From Microbacterium sp. 2FI (lineage in GTDB: Bacteria > Actinomycetota > Actinomycetes > Actinomycetales > Microbacteriaceae), in assembly GCF_005502885.1 (NCBI RefSeq), contig NZ_SCMR01000006.1, forward strand, positions 62,001 to 126,000: a DNA stretch of 64,000 bases, in the 5' to 3' direction. Made by a program: the position numbers and the translations under genes. Of the stretch, positions 40,082 through 60,021 are shown one piece after another (position 1 is the stretch's first letter; the number at the start of each line of letters is the position of its first letter). The notes under the pieces are model-generated. The model saw only the letters and a program-made list of their open reading frames with translations. It did not search any database and had not been told where the DNA came from.

Positions 40082-41595
40082 GCGGCCACCCCGCTCTCGG
40101 GCGTCTCGCCCGCCATCATCAGGCCCAGCACGTCTCGCGGGGTGTCGCCCGGCACGATGCCCACGATCGTTCCGCGGTACATCACGGCGATGCGGTCGGC
40201 GAGTGCCGCCACCTCGTCGAGCTCGGTCGAGACCACGAGCACCGGCACACCCGAGTCGCGCGTCTCGACGATGCGGGTGTGGATGAACTCGATCGATCCG
40301 ACGTCGACGCCGCGCGTCGGCTGGGCGGCGACGAGCAACTTCAGCTCGCGGCTCATCTCGCGCGCGATCACGACCTTCTGCTGGTTGCCGCCCGAGAGCG
40401 TGCCGGCCGGAACGTCGGGGCCCTGCGTGCGGATGTCGTACTCGGTGATGCGCGCCTTCGCGAAGTCGTCGAGGGCGGTGCGCTTGATCGTGCCGCCGCG
40501 GACGAAGGCGGCATCCGACGAGCGATCGAGGATGAGGTTCTCGGCGACCGTGAAGCCTCCGACGAGCCCGTCTTCGGTGCGATCCTCGGGGACGAACCCC
40601 ACTCCTTCGTCGAGGATGCCGCGCACGCTCCGCCCGATCAGGTTCACGCCGTCGAGCGTGATGGTGCCGGTGACGCGCTCGGCAAGGCCGACGATCGCCT
40701 CCACGAGCTCGGTCTGACCGTTGCCTTGGACGCCCGCGACGGCGAGCACCTCCCCGGGACGCACATCGAAGCTCACGCCGTCGACGACGACGGCACCTTC
40801 GGCGGTGAGAACCCGGAGATCCTTGACGGCGAGCCCGCCCTCGCCGATCGATGCCTCGCCCTTGTGGACGGTGAGTTCGACGGCGCGCCCGACCATGAGA
40901 GAGGCGAGCTCGGCGTTGGAGGCGGTCGGAGATGCCTCGCCGACGACCTTGCCGAGTCGCACGACCGTGATCCGATCGGCGACCTCGCGGACTTCGCGCA
41001 GCTTGTGGGTGATGAACACGATCGAGGTGCCCTCGTCGCGGAGCTGGCGCATGATGCCCATCAGCTCGTCGGTCTCCTGCGGCGTCAGGACCGCGGTCGG
41101 CTCGTCGAAGACGAGCACCTTGGCGTCGCGCGAGAGGGCCTTGATGATCTCGACCCGCTGCTGGACGCCGACGGGGAGATCGCCGACGATCGCGTCGGGA
41201 TCGACCTGGAACCCGAAGCGGGCGGCGACATCGCGCACATGCTGGCGAGCCTTGGAGAGGTCGAGGGCGCCGAGCGCCTTGGTGTCCTCATGGCCGAGCA
41301 TGACGTTCTCTGCGACCGTGAAGACGGGGATGAGCATGAAGTGCTGGTGCACCATGCCGATGCCGGCGGCCATCGCATCTCCGGGACCCCGGAAGTGCTG
41401 GACGACGTCGTCCAGCAGGATGTCGCCCTCATCGGCCTGGTACAGGCCGTAGAGCACGTTCATGAGGGTGGACTTGCCGGCGCCGTTCTCGCCCAGGAGG
41501 GCGTGGATCTCACCCGGGCGGACCACAAGATCGATGTGGTCGTTCGCGACGAGGGACCCGAACCGCTTCGTGATTCCACGGAGCTCGAGCTTCAT
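40078..41595 (-). CDS. nucleoside ABC transporter ATP-binding protein (dual ATPase)
   Basis: A 505-residue cytoplasmic protein with two ABC domains. The first has Walker A GENGAGKSTLMN (about residue 37) and Walker B VLVFDEPTAVL. The second has a degenerate Walker A, GVQGNGQTELVEA, the signature LSGGNQQKVVIARE (about 400) and LLVAAQPTRGVDVG. This matches BmpA-system ATPases such as NupO/YufO. The first domain lacks an exact LSGGQ and has LPVGVQQRVEI, also seen in this family. It drives uptake through the two permeases downstream. A TAAGGT hexamer six bases before the ATG gives it a separate leaderless promoter beyond the hairpin that follows the BMP gene. Confidence 0.93.
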   Translation of the reverse strand: MKLELRGITKRFGSLVANDHIDLVVRPGEIHALLGENGAGKSTLMNVLYGLYQADEGDILLDDVVQHFRGPGDAMAAGIGMVHQHFMLIPVFTVAENVMLGHEDTKALGALDLSKARQHVRDVAARFGFQVDPDAIVGDLPVGVQQRVEIIKALSRDAKVLVFDEPTAVLTPQETDELMGIMRQLRDEGTSIVFITHKLREVREVADRITVVRLGKVVGEASPTASNAELASLMVGRAVELTVHKGEASIGEGGLAVKDLRVLTAEGAVVVDGVSFDVRPGEVLAVAGVQGNGQTELVEAIVGLAERVTGTITLDGVNLIGRSVRGILDEGVGFVPEDRTEDGLVGGFTVAENLILDRSSDAAFVRGGTIKRTALDDFAKARITEYDIRTQGPDVPAGTLSGGNQQKVVIAREMSRELKLLVAAQPTRGVDVGSIEFIHTRIVETRDSGVPVLVVSTELDEVAALADRIAVMYRGTIVGIVPGDTPRDVLGLMMAGETPESGVAA

Positions 41596-41601
41596 ATCTG
41601 C

Positions 41602-41607
41602 ACCTTA
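41602..41607 (-). promoter_or_regulatory. -10 element (TAAGGT), leaderless ABC ATPase gene
   Basis: TAAGGT on the minus strand ends six bases before the ATG at 41595. It allows transcription of the transporter and salvage genes independently of the binding protein gene. Confidence 0.5.
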
Positions 41608-41634
41608 CCGAGTGAGTCGGGTGGGCTGGAAGAA

Positions 41635-41671
41635 CTGCGGCCGGGTGGATGTGTCATCCACCCGGCCGCAG
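41635..41671 (-). terminator. strong hairpin after the BMP lipoprotein gene
   Basis: CTGCGGCCGGGTGGATG (41635-41651) pairs perfectly with CATCCACCCGGCCGCAG (41655-41671): a 17-bp stem with loop TGT. It lies 17 bases after the binding protein stop codon. It probably ends or attenuates the message so that the binding protein is made in excess over the membrane parts, or protects the 3' end of that message. Confidence 0.8.
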
Positions 41672-41688
41672 TGCGCACTGCGCCGGTG

Positions 41689-42807
41689 CTACGGCGAGCT
41701 GGGCGAGGTCACCTCGAGCTCACCCGAGATGATCTGCTCCTGCAGCGCGGCGAGCTCGTCGACCAGGCCCTCGGGCAGCTGCGACTCGAACGAGCCGAAG
41801 CCCGAGAGGCCGACGCCCTCGTTCTCGAGCGTGCCGACGTACGGCGCGACATCGAACTCACCGGTCGCGGCGGCCATGGTCGCCTCGTAGACGGCCTGGT
41901 CGATGCGCTTCATGATCGAGGTCAGCACGAGGTCGGCGACCGACGGGTCGACGACGGCGAGGTCGGAGTCGACACCGAGCATGACGGTGTTCGCGCCGCC
42001 GTCGGCGATCGCGTCGCGAGCGCTCTGGTAGATCGGTCCACCGACGGGCAGGATCACGTCGACACCCTGGTCGAGGATGCCCTGCGCGGTCACCTTGGCA
42101 GTGTCGTTGGCGGCGAAGCCGCCCGTGAAGGAGCCCTCCTGGCCGGCGACGTCCCAGCCGAAGGTCGCCACGTCGGCACCCTTGTCCTCGTTGTACTTGG
42201 CGACGCCGTCGACGAAGCCGTCCATGAAGATCGTCACCGGCGGGATCTGGATGCCGCCGAAGGTGCCGACCTTGTTGACGCCGGCCTCAGCCGACCATGC
42301 GGCCGCGGCGTAGCCGCCGAGGTACGCGGCCTGGACCGTGTCGAACATGAGGGGCTTGATGTTGGGGGCGTCGGTCTCGCCGTTGAAGTCGGCGTCGGCC
42401 CAGTCGTCGATGATCGCGTAGTCGACGTCGGGGTTCGCGGTCGCCGAGGCGATCGTGTCGGCCGACAGCTTGAAGCCGACGGCGACGATGAACGTGCAGC
42501 CCTCGGCGATCAGGTTGTCGAGGTTCGGCGCGTAGTCGTTGGCCGAGCTCGACTCGACCTCGATGGGCTCGACGCCCAGCTCCTCGGCCGCCATCTCCAT
42601 GCCCTCGAGCGCGGACTGGTTGAACGACTTGTCGTTGAACCCGCCGTCGTCCGAGACGAGGCAGGGGGTGAAGCCTTCGACGACGTCGATGGCGTCGGCG
42701 GTTTCGCTCGGGGTGCTCTCCGGCGCTGCGCCGCAGCCCGCGAGGGCGATGAGAAGGCCCGCGGCGGCAGTGACACCGACGAGCTTCTTGGTGCGTGAGA
42801 TGTTCAA
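41689..42807 (-). CDS. BMP family nucleoside-binding lipoprotein
   Basis: A 372-residue extracellular solute-binding protein. After MNISRTKKLVGVTAAAGLLIALAGC the lipobox LAGC sets the lipidation Cys. The Med/BMP domain has the family motifs LVSDDGGFNDKSFNQSALEGM (about 50), VGFKLSADTI and VNKVGTFGGIQIPPVT with a central GGYAAAAWS hinge. Such proteins bind purine or pyrimidine nucleosides and hand them to the ABC permeases. The start is taken as TTG at 42807, since GGAGG lies five bases ahead of it; the GTG at 42840 would add residues ahead of the signal peptide. It is the first gene of the nucleoside cluster. Confidence 0.9.
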   Translation of the reverse strand: MNISRTKKLVGVTAAAGLLIALAGCGAAPESTPSETADAIDVVEGFTPCLVSDDGGFNDKSFNQSALEGMEMAAEELGVEPIEVESSSANDYAPNLDNLIAEGCTFIVAVGFKLSADTIASATANPDVDYAIIDDWADADFNGETDAPNIKPLMFDTVQAAYLGGYAAAAWSAEAGVNKVGTFGGIQIPPVTIFMDGFVDGVAKYNEDKGADVATFGWDVAGQEGSFTGGFAANDTAKVTAQGILDQGVDVILPVGGPIYQSARDAIADGGANTVMLGVDSDLAVVDPSVADLVLTSIMKRIDQAVYEATMAAATGEFDVAPYVGTLENEGVGLSGFGSFESQLPEGLVDELAALQEQIISGELEVTSPSSP

Positions 42808-42820
42808 CTCAGCCTCCACT

Positions 42821-42914
42821 GGTAACCCCGCGTCCTTCACGGGGACTGCATAAAGTTACCCACTGTGACGACGTGCTTGCATCCAGAACCGCCTCTGGGG
42901 CCGAAAGGTTACAA
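42821..42914. promoter_or_regulatory. upstream region of the nucleoside-binding protein gene
   Basis: The 148-bp gap before the BMP gene holds three related words on the plus strand: GGTAACC at 42821, AAAGTTACCC at 42853-42862 and AAAGGTTACAAAG at 42902-42914. They lie in unusually AT-rich surroundings, and the first two form an inverted pair. The promoter and possibly operators for a nucleoside-responsive regulator should be here, but no -35/-10 pair is convincing. Confidence 0.35.
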
Positions 42915-42955
42915 AGACGCAATACGTCGATACCGGACCGTCACAGCCGCGGAAT

Positions 42956-44071
42956 TCAGAGCACGTCGCCGCGCCCGGTGAGCTTGAGGGCGTCCACGAC
43001 ACCCTTGACCCGCTGCGCGTGCTCGCTGGTGGTCACGAGAAGGGCGTCCTCGGTGTCGACCACGACGATGTCGCGCACGCCGATGAGGCTGATCACGCGC
43101 GAGGTCTGACTCACCACGATGCCGCTCGCGGCATCCGAGAGGATGCGGGCGTTCGGCCCCAGGATCGCGAGATCGTTCTTGCGGCCGTGGGAGTTGAGCT
43201 TGGCGAGACTCGCGAAGTCGCCGACGTCGTCCCAGTCGAAGTGGCCGGGGACGACGGCGAGCCGGCCCTTCTCTGCGGCAGGCTCGGCGACGGCGTAGTC
43301 GATCGCGATCTTGGTGAGGGTCGGCCAGACCCGGTCGACGACGGGTCCGCGGGCGTCGCGGTCGTCCCACGCCTCGGCGAGGTCCATGAGCCCTGCGTAC
43401 AGGTGCGGCTGGTTGTCGGCGATCTCGCCGAGCAGCACGTCGGCGCGCGAGATGAACATGCCGGCGTTCCACAGGTAGGAGCGGTCGGCGAAGTACGCCT
43501 TGGCCGTGTCGAGATCGGGCTTCTCGACGAAGCTCTCCACGAGGGCCGCCTCGGGGGCGCCGTCGACGACGATCTCGGCCCCCTTCCGGATGTAGCCGAA
43601 GCCGATCGACGGCTCGGAGGGCTGGATGCCGATCGTGCAGATGTAGCCCTCGCGCGCGGTCGCCACCGCCTGCCGGACCGCCCAGTCGAACAGGTGCGGC
43701 ACCCGGATGACGTGGTCGGCCGCGAACGACCCGATGATCACATCCGGCTCGCGCTTCGAGAGGATCGCCGCCGCGAGCCCGATGGCGGCGGCGGAGTCGC
43801 GCGGCTCCGACTCGAGGAACACGTTCATGTCGGGGATGCCGGGGAGCTCCTTCTCGACCGCTGCGCGGTGCGCGCGTCCGGTCACGACCGCGATCCGGTC
43901 GGGCCCCGCCAGGGGCTCGAGGCGGTCCCACGTGTCGCGCAGGAGCGTCTGACCCGAGCCGGTGAGATCGTGGAGGAACTTGGGCGCATCGGCGCGAGAG
44001 AGTGGCCAGAGCCGGCTGCCGATCCCGCCCGCGGGGATGACGGCGTAGAAGTCTTCGATCGGCTCTGGCAT
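42956..44071 (-). CDS. manC: mannose-1-phosphate guanylyltransferase
   Basis: A 371-residue cytoplasmic nucleotidyltransferase making GDP-mannose from GTP and mannose-1-phosphate. IPAGGIGSRLWPLSRADAPKF is the nucleotide-binding start. GSFAADHVIR, the GFGYIRKG strand and ESFVEKPD are standard sugar nucleotidyltransferase sites, and NAGMFISRADVLL and GHFDWDDVGDF complete the family pattern. There is no fused isomerase domain. GDP-mannose would feed surface glycan or protein mannosylation. The gene neighbours the giant surface-protein gene, but no direct link is shown. ATG 44071 is six bases after TATCCT, so it is leaderless; upstream in-frame codons are rejected. Confidence 0.93.
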   Translation of the reverse strand: MPEPIEDFYAVIPAGGIGSRLWPLSRADAPKFLHDLTGSGQTLLRDTWDRLEPLAGPDRIAVVTGRAHRAAVEKELPGIPDMNVFLESEPRDSAAAIGLAAAILSKREPDVIIGSFAADHVIRVPHLFDWAVRQAVATAREGYICTIGIQPSEPSIGFGYIRKGAEIVVDGAPEAALVESFVEKPDLDTAKAYFADRSYLWNAGMFISRADVLLGEIADNQPHLYAGLMDLAEAWDDRDARGPVVDRVWPTLTKIAIDYAVAEPAAEKGRLAVVPGHFDWDDVGDFASLAKLNSHGRKNDLAILGPNARILSDAASGIVVSQTSRVISLIGVRDIVVVDTEDALLVTTSEHAQRVKGVVDALKLTGRGDVL

Positions 44072-44077
44072 GGGCCA

Positions 44078-44083
44078 AGGATA
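44078..44083 (-). promoter_or_regulatory. -10 element (TATCCT), leaderless manC
   Basis: TATCCT on the minus strand ends six bases before the manC ATG. The hairpin at 44106-44133 separates this promoter from the giant gene upstream. Confidence 0.55.
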
Positions 44084-44105
44084 TCGGGCGCCGTGAGCGC
44101 CGAGA

Positions 44106-44133
44106 TGGCCGCGGACGCCAGGCGCCGCGGCCA
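44106..44133 (-). terminator. hairpin after the giant gene
   Basis: TGGCCGCGG (44106-44114) and CCGCGGCCA (44125-44133) form a perfect 9-bp stem. It starts 15 bases after the stop codon of the giant gene in its direction of transcription. Confidence 0.6.
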
Positions 44134-44147
44134 CCTGCCCGGCGCGT

Positions 44148-56060
<11,913 letters not shown>

Positions 56061-56129
56061 GCTCGCTCCCCTGCAGGCTGCGCCTCCCCGACGCATTCCC
56101 AGTGCCTGCGCGAACACTGTCCCGCCGCA

Positions 56130-56160
56130 GCGTTAAGCGCGGCGTAAGGGTCGCGTGAAG
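56130..56160. promoter_or_regulatory. three phased GCGTnAAG direct repeats
   Basis: GCGTTAAG (56130-56137), GCGTAAG (56142-56148) and GCGTGAAG (56153-56160) start 12 and 11 bases apart, about one helical turn. They lie 70-100 bases upstream of the giant gene and end about 35 bases from the OmpR-family regulator stop codon. Tandem sites with about 11-base spacing are the usual binding pattern of OmpR/PhoB regulators. Confidence 0.55.
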
Positions 56161-56194
56161 AGATCTTTATCCCGCAGCAGGCGACCGACGAGGA

Positions 56195-56872
56195 TCACGA
56201 CGCGAGGGGCGCACCGCTCCAGCACAGCCGGTAGCCCGATCCGCGAACGGTCTCGATGTATCCGTCGCCGAGCTTGCGCCGGAGAGAGCTGACGTACACG
56301 TTGACCAGGTTGGTCGCCGGATCGAAGTCGTATCCCCATACATGGCTCAGCAGCTGCTCTCGACTCAAGACATGATCGGGATGCCGCATGAGCGTCTCGA
56401 GGAGGGCGAACTCACGTGATGTCAGGTCGACGGCGCGTCCTCGCACCCGCGCGCGATGGGTGTGGATGTCGAGCTCGACATCGCCCACGCGAAGGACGAT
56501 GGGGCTCGCCGAACTCGAGGAGCGCAGTCGTGCGTGGATACGGGCGAGGAGCTCTGCGAACCGGAAGGGCTTGGGCATGAAGTCATCGGCACCCGCCTCG
56601 AGCGCCTCGACCACATCGCGGTCGGGCCGACCTGTCAGCACGATCACCGGGAGGATGAGTCCGGCCGCGCGGAGGCGACGAAGCACTCCGAACCCGTCGA
56701 GGACCGGCAGCCCGATGTCGAGGATGAGCAGGTCGAAGTCGCCGGTCCGGCAGAGTTCCAGCGCCGTCTCGCCGTCTGCCGCGGCTTCGACCCCGTATCC
56801 GCTTTCGCGCAGGCCCTTGCTGACGAACGACGATACGAGTCGGTCGTCCTCTGCCACCAGAATGCGCGTCAT
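56195..56872 (-). CDS. OmpR/PhoB-family response regulator
   Basis: A 225-residue transcription factor. The receiver domain has ILVAEDDRL, the phosphoacceptor Asp52 in LLILDIGLPVLDG, Thr in VIVLTGR and Lys in FMPKPFRFAEL. The winged-helix DNA-binding domain (about 130-222) has LTSREFALLETLMRHPDHVLSREQLLSHVWG and the recognition region VNVYVSSLRRKLG...VRGSGYRL. It is upstream of, and on the same strand as, the giant surface-protein gene (134-bp gap with direct repeats). The histidine kinase at 57314 is its most likely partner, although a second receiver gene lies between them. Start ATG 56872. Confidence 0.9.
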   Translation of the reverse strand: MTRILVAEDDRLVSSFVSKGLRESGYGVEAAADGETALELCRTGDFDLLILDIGLPVLDGFGVLRRLRAAGLILPVIVLTGRPDRDVVEALEAGADDFMPKPFRFAELLARIHARLRSSSSASPIVLRVGDVELDIHTHRARVRGRAVDLTSREFALLETLMRHPDHVLSREQLLSHVWGYDFDPATNLVNVYVSSLRRKLGDGYIETVRGSGYRLCWSGAPLAS

Positions 56873-56918
56873 GATCCGCCCCGGTCCGCGTCCGCCTTCG
56901 GGGGCGAACGCATCGGCC

Positions 56919-56937
56919 GCGTGGTCCCCTACCACGC
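56919..56937. promoter_or_regulatory. inverted repeat in the divergent regulator promoter
   Basis: GCGTGGT (56919-56925), CCCCT, ACCACGC (56931-56937) is a perfect 7-bp inverted repeat. It lies in the 142-bp region between the OmpR-type gene (minus) and the receiver gene (plus), so it could regulate either gene. Confidence 0.4.
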
Positions 56938-56957
56938 CGCATGTCGAGAGAGCACAA

Positions 56958-56986
56958 TTGTCGCACCGTCACGACCCGAATACAGC
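56958..56986 (+). promoter_or_regulatory. candidate promoter of the receiver gene
   Basis: TTGTCG (56958-56963) and TACAGC (56981-56986) have 17-base spacing. The -35 overlaps the palindrome ACAATTGT (56954-56961). The -10 lacks the final T of the consensus. Confidence 0.35.
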
Positions 56987-57014
56987 AGGATGACGCGAAG
57001 ACACGGGGACGCCA

Positions 57015-57380
57015 TTGCCGGCCACATCGGTGCTGATCGTCGAAGACGACGACCTGATCGCCTCGTTCGTCCGCCGCGCGCTCATCCGGCTGGGCCACGC
57101 CGTGACCTCCGCAGCGACGGGGCAGGAGGCGCTGGCGTTCCTGGAATCCGGAGACATCGACCTCGTCCTGCTGGATCTGACGCTGCCCGACATCGACGGG
57201 CTCGAGGTGCTTCGGCGGATCCGGCTCGGGGGCGACGAGGTGCCGGTCGTCATCCTGACATCGCGCAGCGACCCCAAGGATCGCGCCATCGCCGACCACT
57301 GGGGCGTTGACCGCTACCTGGTCAAGCCGTTCCCGCTGGCGGAGCTCACCGCGATCGTGGATTCCGTGGGCTCGTCCTGA
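57015..57380 (+). CDS. stand-alone response regulator receiver protein
   Basis: A 121-residue receiver domain with no output domain. Acidic residues VEDDD, phosphoacceptor Asp54 in LVLLDLTLPDIDG, VVILTSR and the lysine of RYLVKPFPLAEL are all present, so it should be phosphorylated. Such single-domain regulators act by protein contact or as phosphate sinks. TTG at 57015 is chosen because GGGGA lies five bases ahead; GTG 57030 would remove part of the first strand. It is divergent from the OmpR-type regulator gene and converges with the histidine kinase gene, overlapping its end by 67 bases. Confidence 0.82.
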   Translation: MPATSVLIVEDDDLIASFVRRALIRLGHAVTSAATGQEALAFLESGDIDLVLLDLTLPDIDGLEVLRRIRLGGDEVPVVILTSRSDPKDRAIADHWGVDRYLVKPFPLAELTAIVDSVGSS

Positions 57381-58804
57381 GCGGTCGACTGCTCGGGGGG
57401 CGGAACGACGAACGGGATCTCCACTTCGAACCGCGCGCCGTGGGGGACGACGGGCATGGCACGCGCGACCCCGTCGTGCGCCTCGGCGATCGCCCGGACG
57501 ATCGGCAGTCCGAGGCCCGTGCCCCGATGCCCCGCCCGCGACCGGTGGAAGTTGTCGAAGGCGCGCGCGCGATCCTCGTCGTCCAGACCCGGACCGTCGT
57601 CCTCCACCCAGATCCGGATCCGTCCGTCCACAACCTTCGTTCCCAGCCCGACCCGCGTGCCGTCGGGCGTGTGATGGCAGACGTTCTCGACGAGCTGCAT
57701 GACGACCTGGGTGAGGCGCTGGGCATCGGCGACCGCATGGCCGTCGGCGACGGCATCCAACCTCCACTCGCGTGCGCACAGCACCGACGCGCGGCGATAC
57801 GTCTCGTTGGTCCAATGCCGGAGATCCACCGGGCCGACGCTGAGGAAATCGGGGTGCTCCGCACGGGCGAGCGTCAAGAGATCCTCGACCATGCGATTCA
57901 TTCGGTCGATCTCCTCGATGATCACCGTGACAGTCGCCTCCCGCTCCGCGGGATCGTCGAGCTCCATCAGCTCGAGGTGCCCGCGGATCACCGTCAGCGG
58001 AGCGCGAAGCTCGTGGCTGGCCTCGTCGAGGAACTTCCGCTGCGTGGCGAAGGCGGCCTCGAGGCGCGCGAGCATGTCGTTGAAGGCGGAGGCGATCTCG
58101 GAGGCCTCATCCTGCCCGCGCACCGGGATCCTGCGGGTGAAGTCGGTCTCCGAGATCGTTCGCGCTGTCTCGGCCAGCGAGCGCAGGGGGCGCAGCACCC
58201 GACCCGAGAAGGCGAAGGCGATCATGATCGCGACGACGAGCGTGACCAGCTGGATGACCGCCTCCGTCAGGACGCTCCGATCGATCTCGGTCTCCTCCGG
58301 CAGCGGATGATTGACCACGACGAAGGTGCCGCGCCGCCCGACGTCGACCGGCACGACGGAGAACCGCACCTCACCGCTGGCGACCTGCGCCACGCCGTAC
58401 GTCTCGGCGTCGGCTGACAGCCAGCCCTCCTCCAGCGCGGTCAGCTCCTCGGCGGGAAGTGCATCGCCTGCCGCCTCCGTGCGATATGGCGTCTCCCCGA
58501 TGTACCCGATCAGCGTCTCGCCCTCGTCGGGCACCTCCCGTGCGAAGTACACGTCGAACATCGCCTCGAGGTCGTCGCCGAACGGTTCGCCCGTCTGGGG
58601 GTTCGTGCCCTGCGTCAGCAGGCGGAACTCCTCCACCTCGCGCGACATCGCGAGGGCGATCTCCTCGTCCAGCCGCTCGCGGAGGACGTTTCGCAGGAGT
58701 ACGACCGAGACGACGAGCGAGCCCGCGAGAAGGAGCGCCACGACCGCCAGGATCCGCACGCGCATGTTTCCGAGGAGTCGACCAGGGCCCCGCCCGTCCC
58801 GCAT
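57314..58804 (-). CDS. sensor histidine kinase (HAMP/HisKA/HATPase)
   Basis: A 496-residue membrane kinase. Two membrane helices (about 16-38, VRILAVVALLLAGSLVVSVVLL, and about 175-197) flank an extracellular sensor region of about 135 residues that is rich in acidic residues. A HAMP domain follows, then HisKA with the phosphoacceptor in DEASHELRAPLTVIRGHLE and an ATPase domain with N box QLVENVCHHT, G1 VEDDGPGLDD and G2 GTGLGLPIV. It resembles PhoR/BaeS-type kinases, which pair with OmpR-family regulators such as the one at 56195. ATG 58804 lies six bases after TACCAT and is the leaderless start; ATG 58765 is the alternative. Its last 67 bases overlap the convergent receiver gene. Confidence 0.9.
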   Translation of the reverse strand: MRDGRGPGRLLGNMRVRILAVVALLLAGSLVVSVVLLRNVLRERLDEEIALAMSREVEEFRLLTQGTNPQTGEPFGDDLEAMFDVYFAREVPDEGETLIGYIGETPYRTEAAGDALPAEELTALEEGWLSADAETYGVAQVASGEVRFSVVPVDVGRRGTFVVVNHPLPEETEIDRSVLTEAVIQLVTLVVAIMIAFAFSGRVLRPLRSLAETARTISETDFTRRIPVRGQDEASEIASAFNDMLARLEAAFATQRKFLDEASHELRAPLTVIRGHLELMELDDPAEREATVTVIIEEIDRMNRMVEDLLTLARAEHPDFLSVGPVDLRHWTNETYRRASVLCAREWRLDAVADGHAVADAQRLTQVVMQLVENVCHHTPDGTRVGLGTKVVDGRIRIWVEDDGPGLDDEDRARAFDNFHRSRAGHRGTGLGLPIVRAIAEAHDGVARAMPVVPHGARFEVEIPFVVPPPEQSTAQDEPTESTIAVSSASGNGLTR

Positions 58805-58810
58805 GGCCGA

Positions 58811-58816
58811 ATGGTA
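58811..58816 (-). promoter_or_regulatory. -10 element (TACCAT), leaderless histidine kinase gene
   Basis: TACCAT on the minus strand ends six bases before the ATG at 58804. No ribosome binding site precedes that codon. Confidence 0.5.
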
Positions 58817-59067
58817 CGCCTGCGGCGCCTCGGGCGGCAGGGGCCGATGCCGCGGCCTCACAGCATCCGAAAGATCCTCCGATCTTGACGTCGGCGAACA
58901 TCCCCTCGGAAGAAGGGTGCTAAGGCTCTCCTTCGTCGCTCCCCCGCGCCCGGCGGGAATAGGATGGTCGAAGCGCCCGCGTGACGCCGAGGGCCCGGAT
59001 TCGGTACGTCGGGCCACCCCAAGGGGCTTCGATCCGCCCCCCATCGTTCGATCCAGGGAGGACGGCC
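58817..59067. other. intergenic region upstream of sdhC
   Basis: About 250 bases between divergent genes. TTGACG (58885-58890) and TAGGAT (58960-58965) look like isolated promoter hexamers but are not spaced as a pair. The segment around TGCTAAGGCTCTCCT (58918-58932) weakly resembles half of an iron-box. GGGAGGA at 59056-59062 is the ribosome binding site of sdhC. The promoter of the succinate dehydrogenase operon must be here, but I cannot place it securely. Confidence 0.4.
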
Positions 59068-59502
59068 GTGTCTGCACCAGCACGCGTCACACCGTCGGTA
59101 TCCGAGACCACATCCAAAGTCCCGCGCGGAACCCTCTACCGCGGGAACGAGGGCATGTGGTCGTGGGTGCTGCACCGCATCACCGGCGTCGCCATCTTCT
59201 TCTTCCTCTTGGTGCACGTGCTCGACACGGCACTGATCCGCCTCTCGCCCGAGGCGTACGACATCGTGATGAGCTCGTACAAGAACCCGATCATGGGCAT
59301 CGGCGAGGTGGTACTCGTCGGGGCTATCGCCTTCCACGCCTTCAACGGCCTGCGCATCATCCTCGTTGACTTCTGGTCGAAGGGCGCGAAGTACCAGCGG
59401 CAACTGTTCTGGATCGTCATCGGCGTGTGGCTCGTGACGATGCTCGCGTTCACGCCGCGCCACCTCATGAACGTGTTCTCCGAGATCGGAGGCGGTCACT
59501 GA
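59068..59502 (+). CDS. sdhC: succinate dehydrogenase cytochrome b556 subunit
   Basis: A 144-residue membrane anchor of complex II. It begins VSAPARVTPS, then PRGTLYRGNEGMWSWVLHRITGVAIFFFLLVHVLDTALI, which has the SdhC quinone-site region and the His of LLVHV as a likely heme ligand. Two further helices follow, with a His in IAFHAFNGLRIILVDFW. The GTG start sits after GGGAGGACGG. It shares one base with sdhD and leads the sdhCDAB operon, the usual actinobacterial order. Confidence 0.93.
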   Translation: MSAPARVTPSVSETTSKVPRGTLYRGNEGMWSWVLHRITGVAIFFFLLVHVLDTALIRLSPEAYDIVMSSYKNPIMGIGEVVLVGAIAFHAFNGLRIILVDFWSKGAKYQRQLFWIVIGVWLVTMLAFTPRHLMNVFSEIGGGH

Positions 59503-59969
59503 TGTCCGGCGACACCATCGCAGACCCGCGCGCGCCACGTGCCGCCGTCCGCCGCAAGGGCCCGAACCTCGAGAAGGCCGGCTGGATCTACATGCGCGTC
59601 TCGGGCGTGCTGCTGGTCATCCTCATCTTCGGCCACCTCTTCTTCAACCTGGTCCTCGGCGACGGCATCCACGGCATCGACTGGGGCTTCGTCGCCGGCA
59701 AGCTCGCCAACCCGTTCTGGCAGTGGTGGGACATCCTGCTCCTCTGGCTCGCGCTCATCCACGGCGCGAACGGCATGCGCACGATCGTCAACGACTACGT
59801 CGGCAACGGCACCGTCCAGAAGGTGCTGCACTGGGCCCTCGGCCTCTCGGCGGGCTTCCTCATCGTGCTGGGCACCCTGGTCGTGTTCGCGTTCGACCCG
59901 TGCAACGGCGTGACGCAGGACAGCGTGTTCTGGGAGCAGTGCCAGAACCTGCCCGCACCGCGCCTCTGA
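59502..59969 (+). CDS. sdhD: succinate dehydrogenase hydrophobic anchor subunit
   Basis: A 155-residue membrane anchor with three helices, the partner of SdhC. After the N-terminal arm come [29 protein letters not shown] (His as a candidate heme ligand) and [22 protein letters not shown]. The C-terminus carries two cysteines (DPCNG, EQCQN), which may form a disulfide outside the membrane. The ATG shares its first base with the sdhC stop (TGATG). It delivers electrons from the iron-sulfur subunit to menaquinone. Confidence 0.92.
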   Translation: MSGDTIADPRAPRAAVRRKGPNLEKAGWIYMRVSGVLLVILIFGHLFFNLVLGDGIHGIDWGFVAGKLANPFWQWWDILLLWLALIHGANGMRTIVNDYVGNGTVQKVLHWALGLSAGFLIVLGTLVVFAFDPCNGVTQDSVFWEQCQNLPAPRL

Positions 59970-60021
59970 GGCCGGCATCCCCCGATCCACGACGACGCAG
60001 CAGACGAAGAAAGCACCCTCC

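Noticed and set aside
58918..58932. Iron-box (DtxR/IdeR) upstream of sdhC
   Set aside because: Only about 10 of 19 consensus positions match, and mainly in one half-site; not enough to claim iron control.
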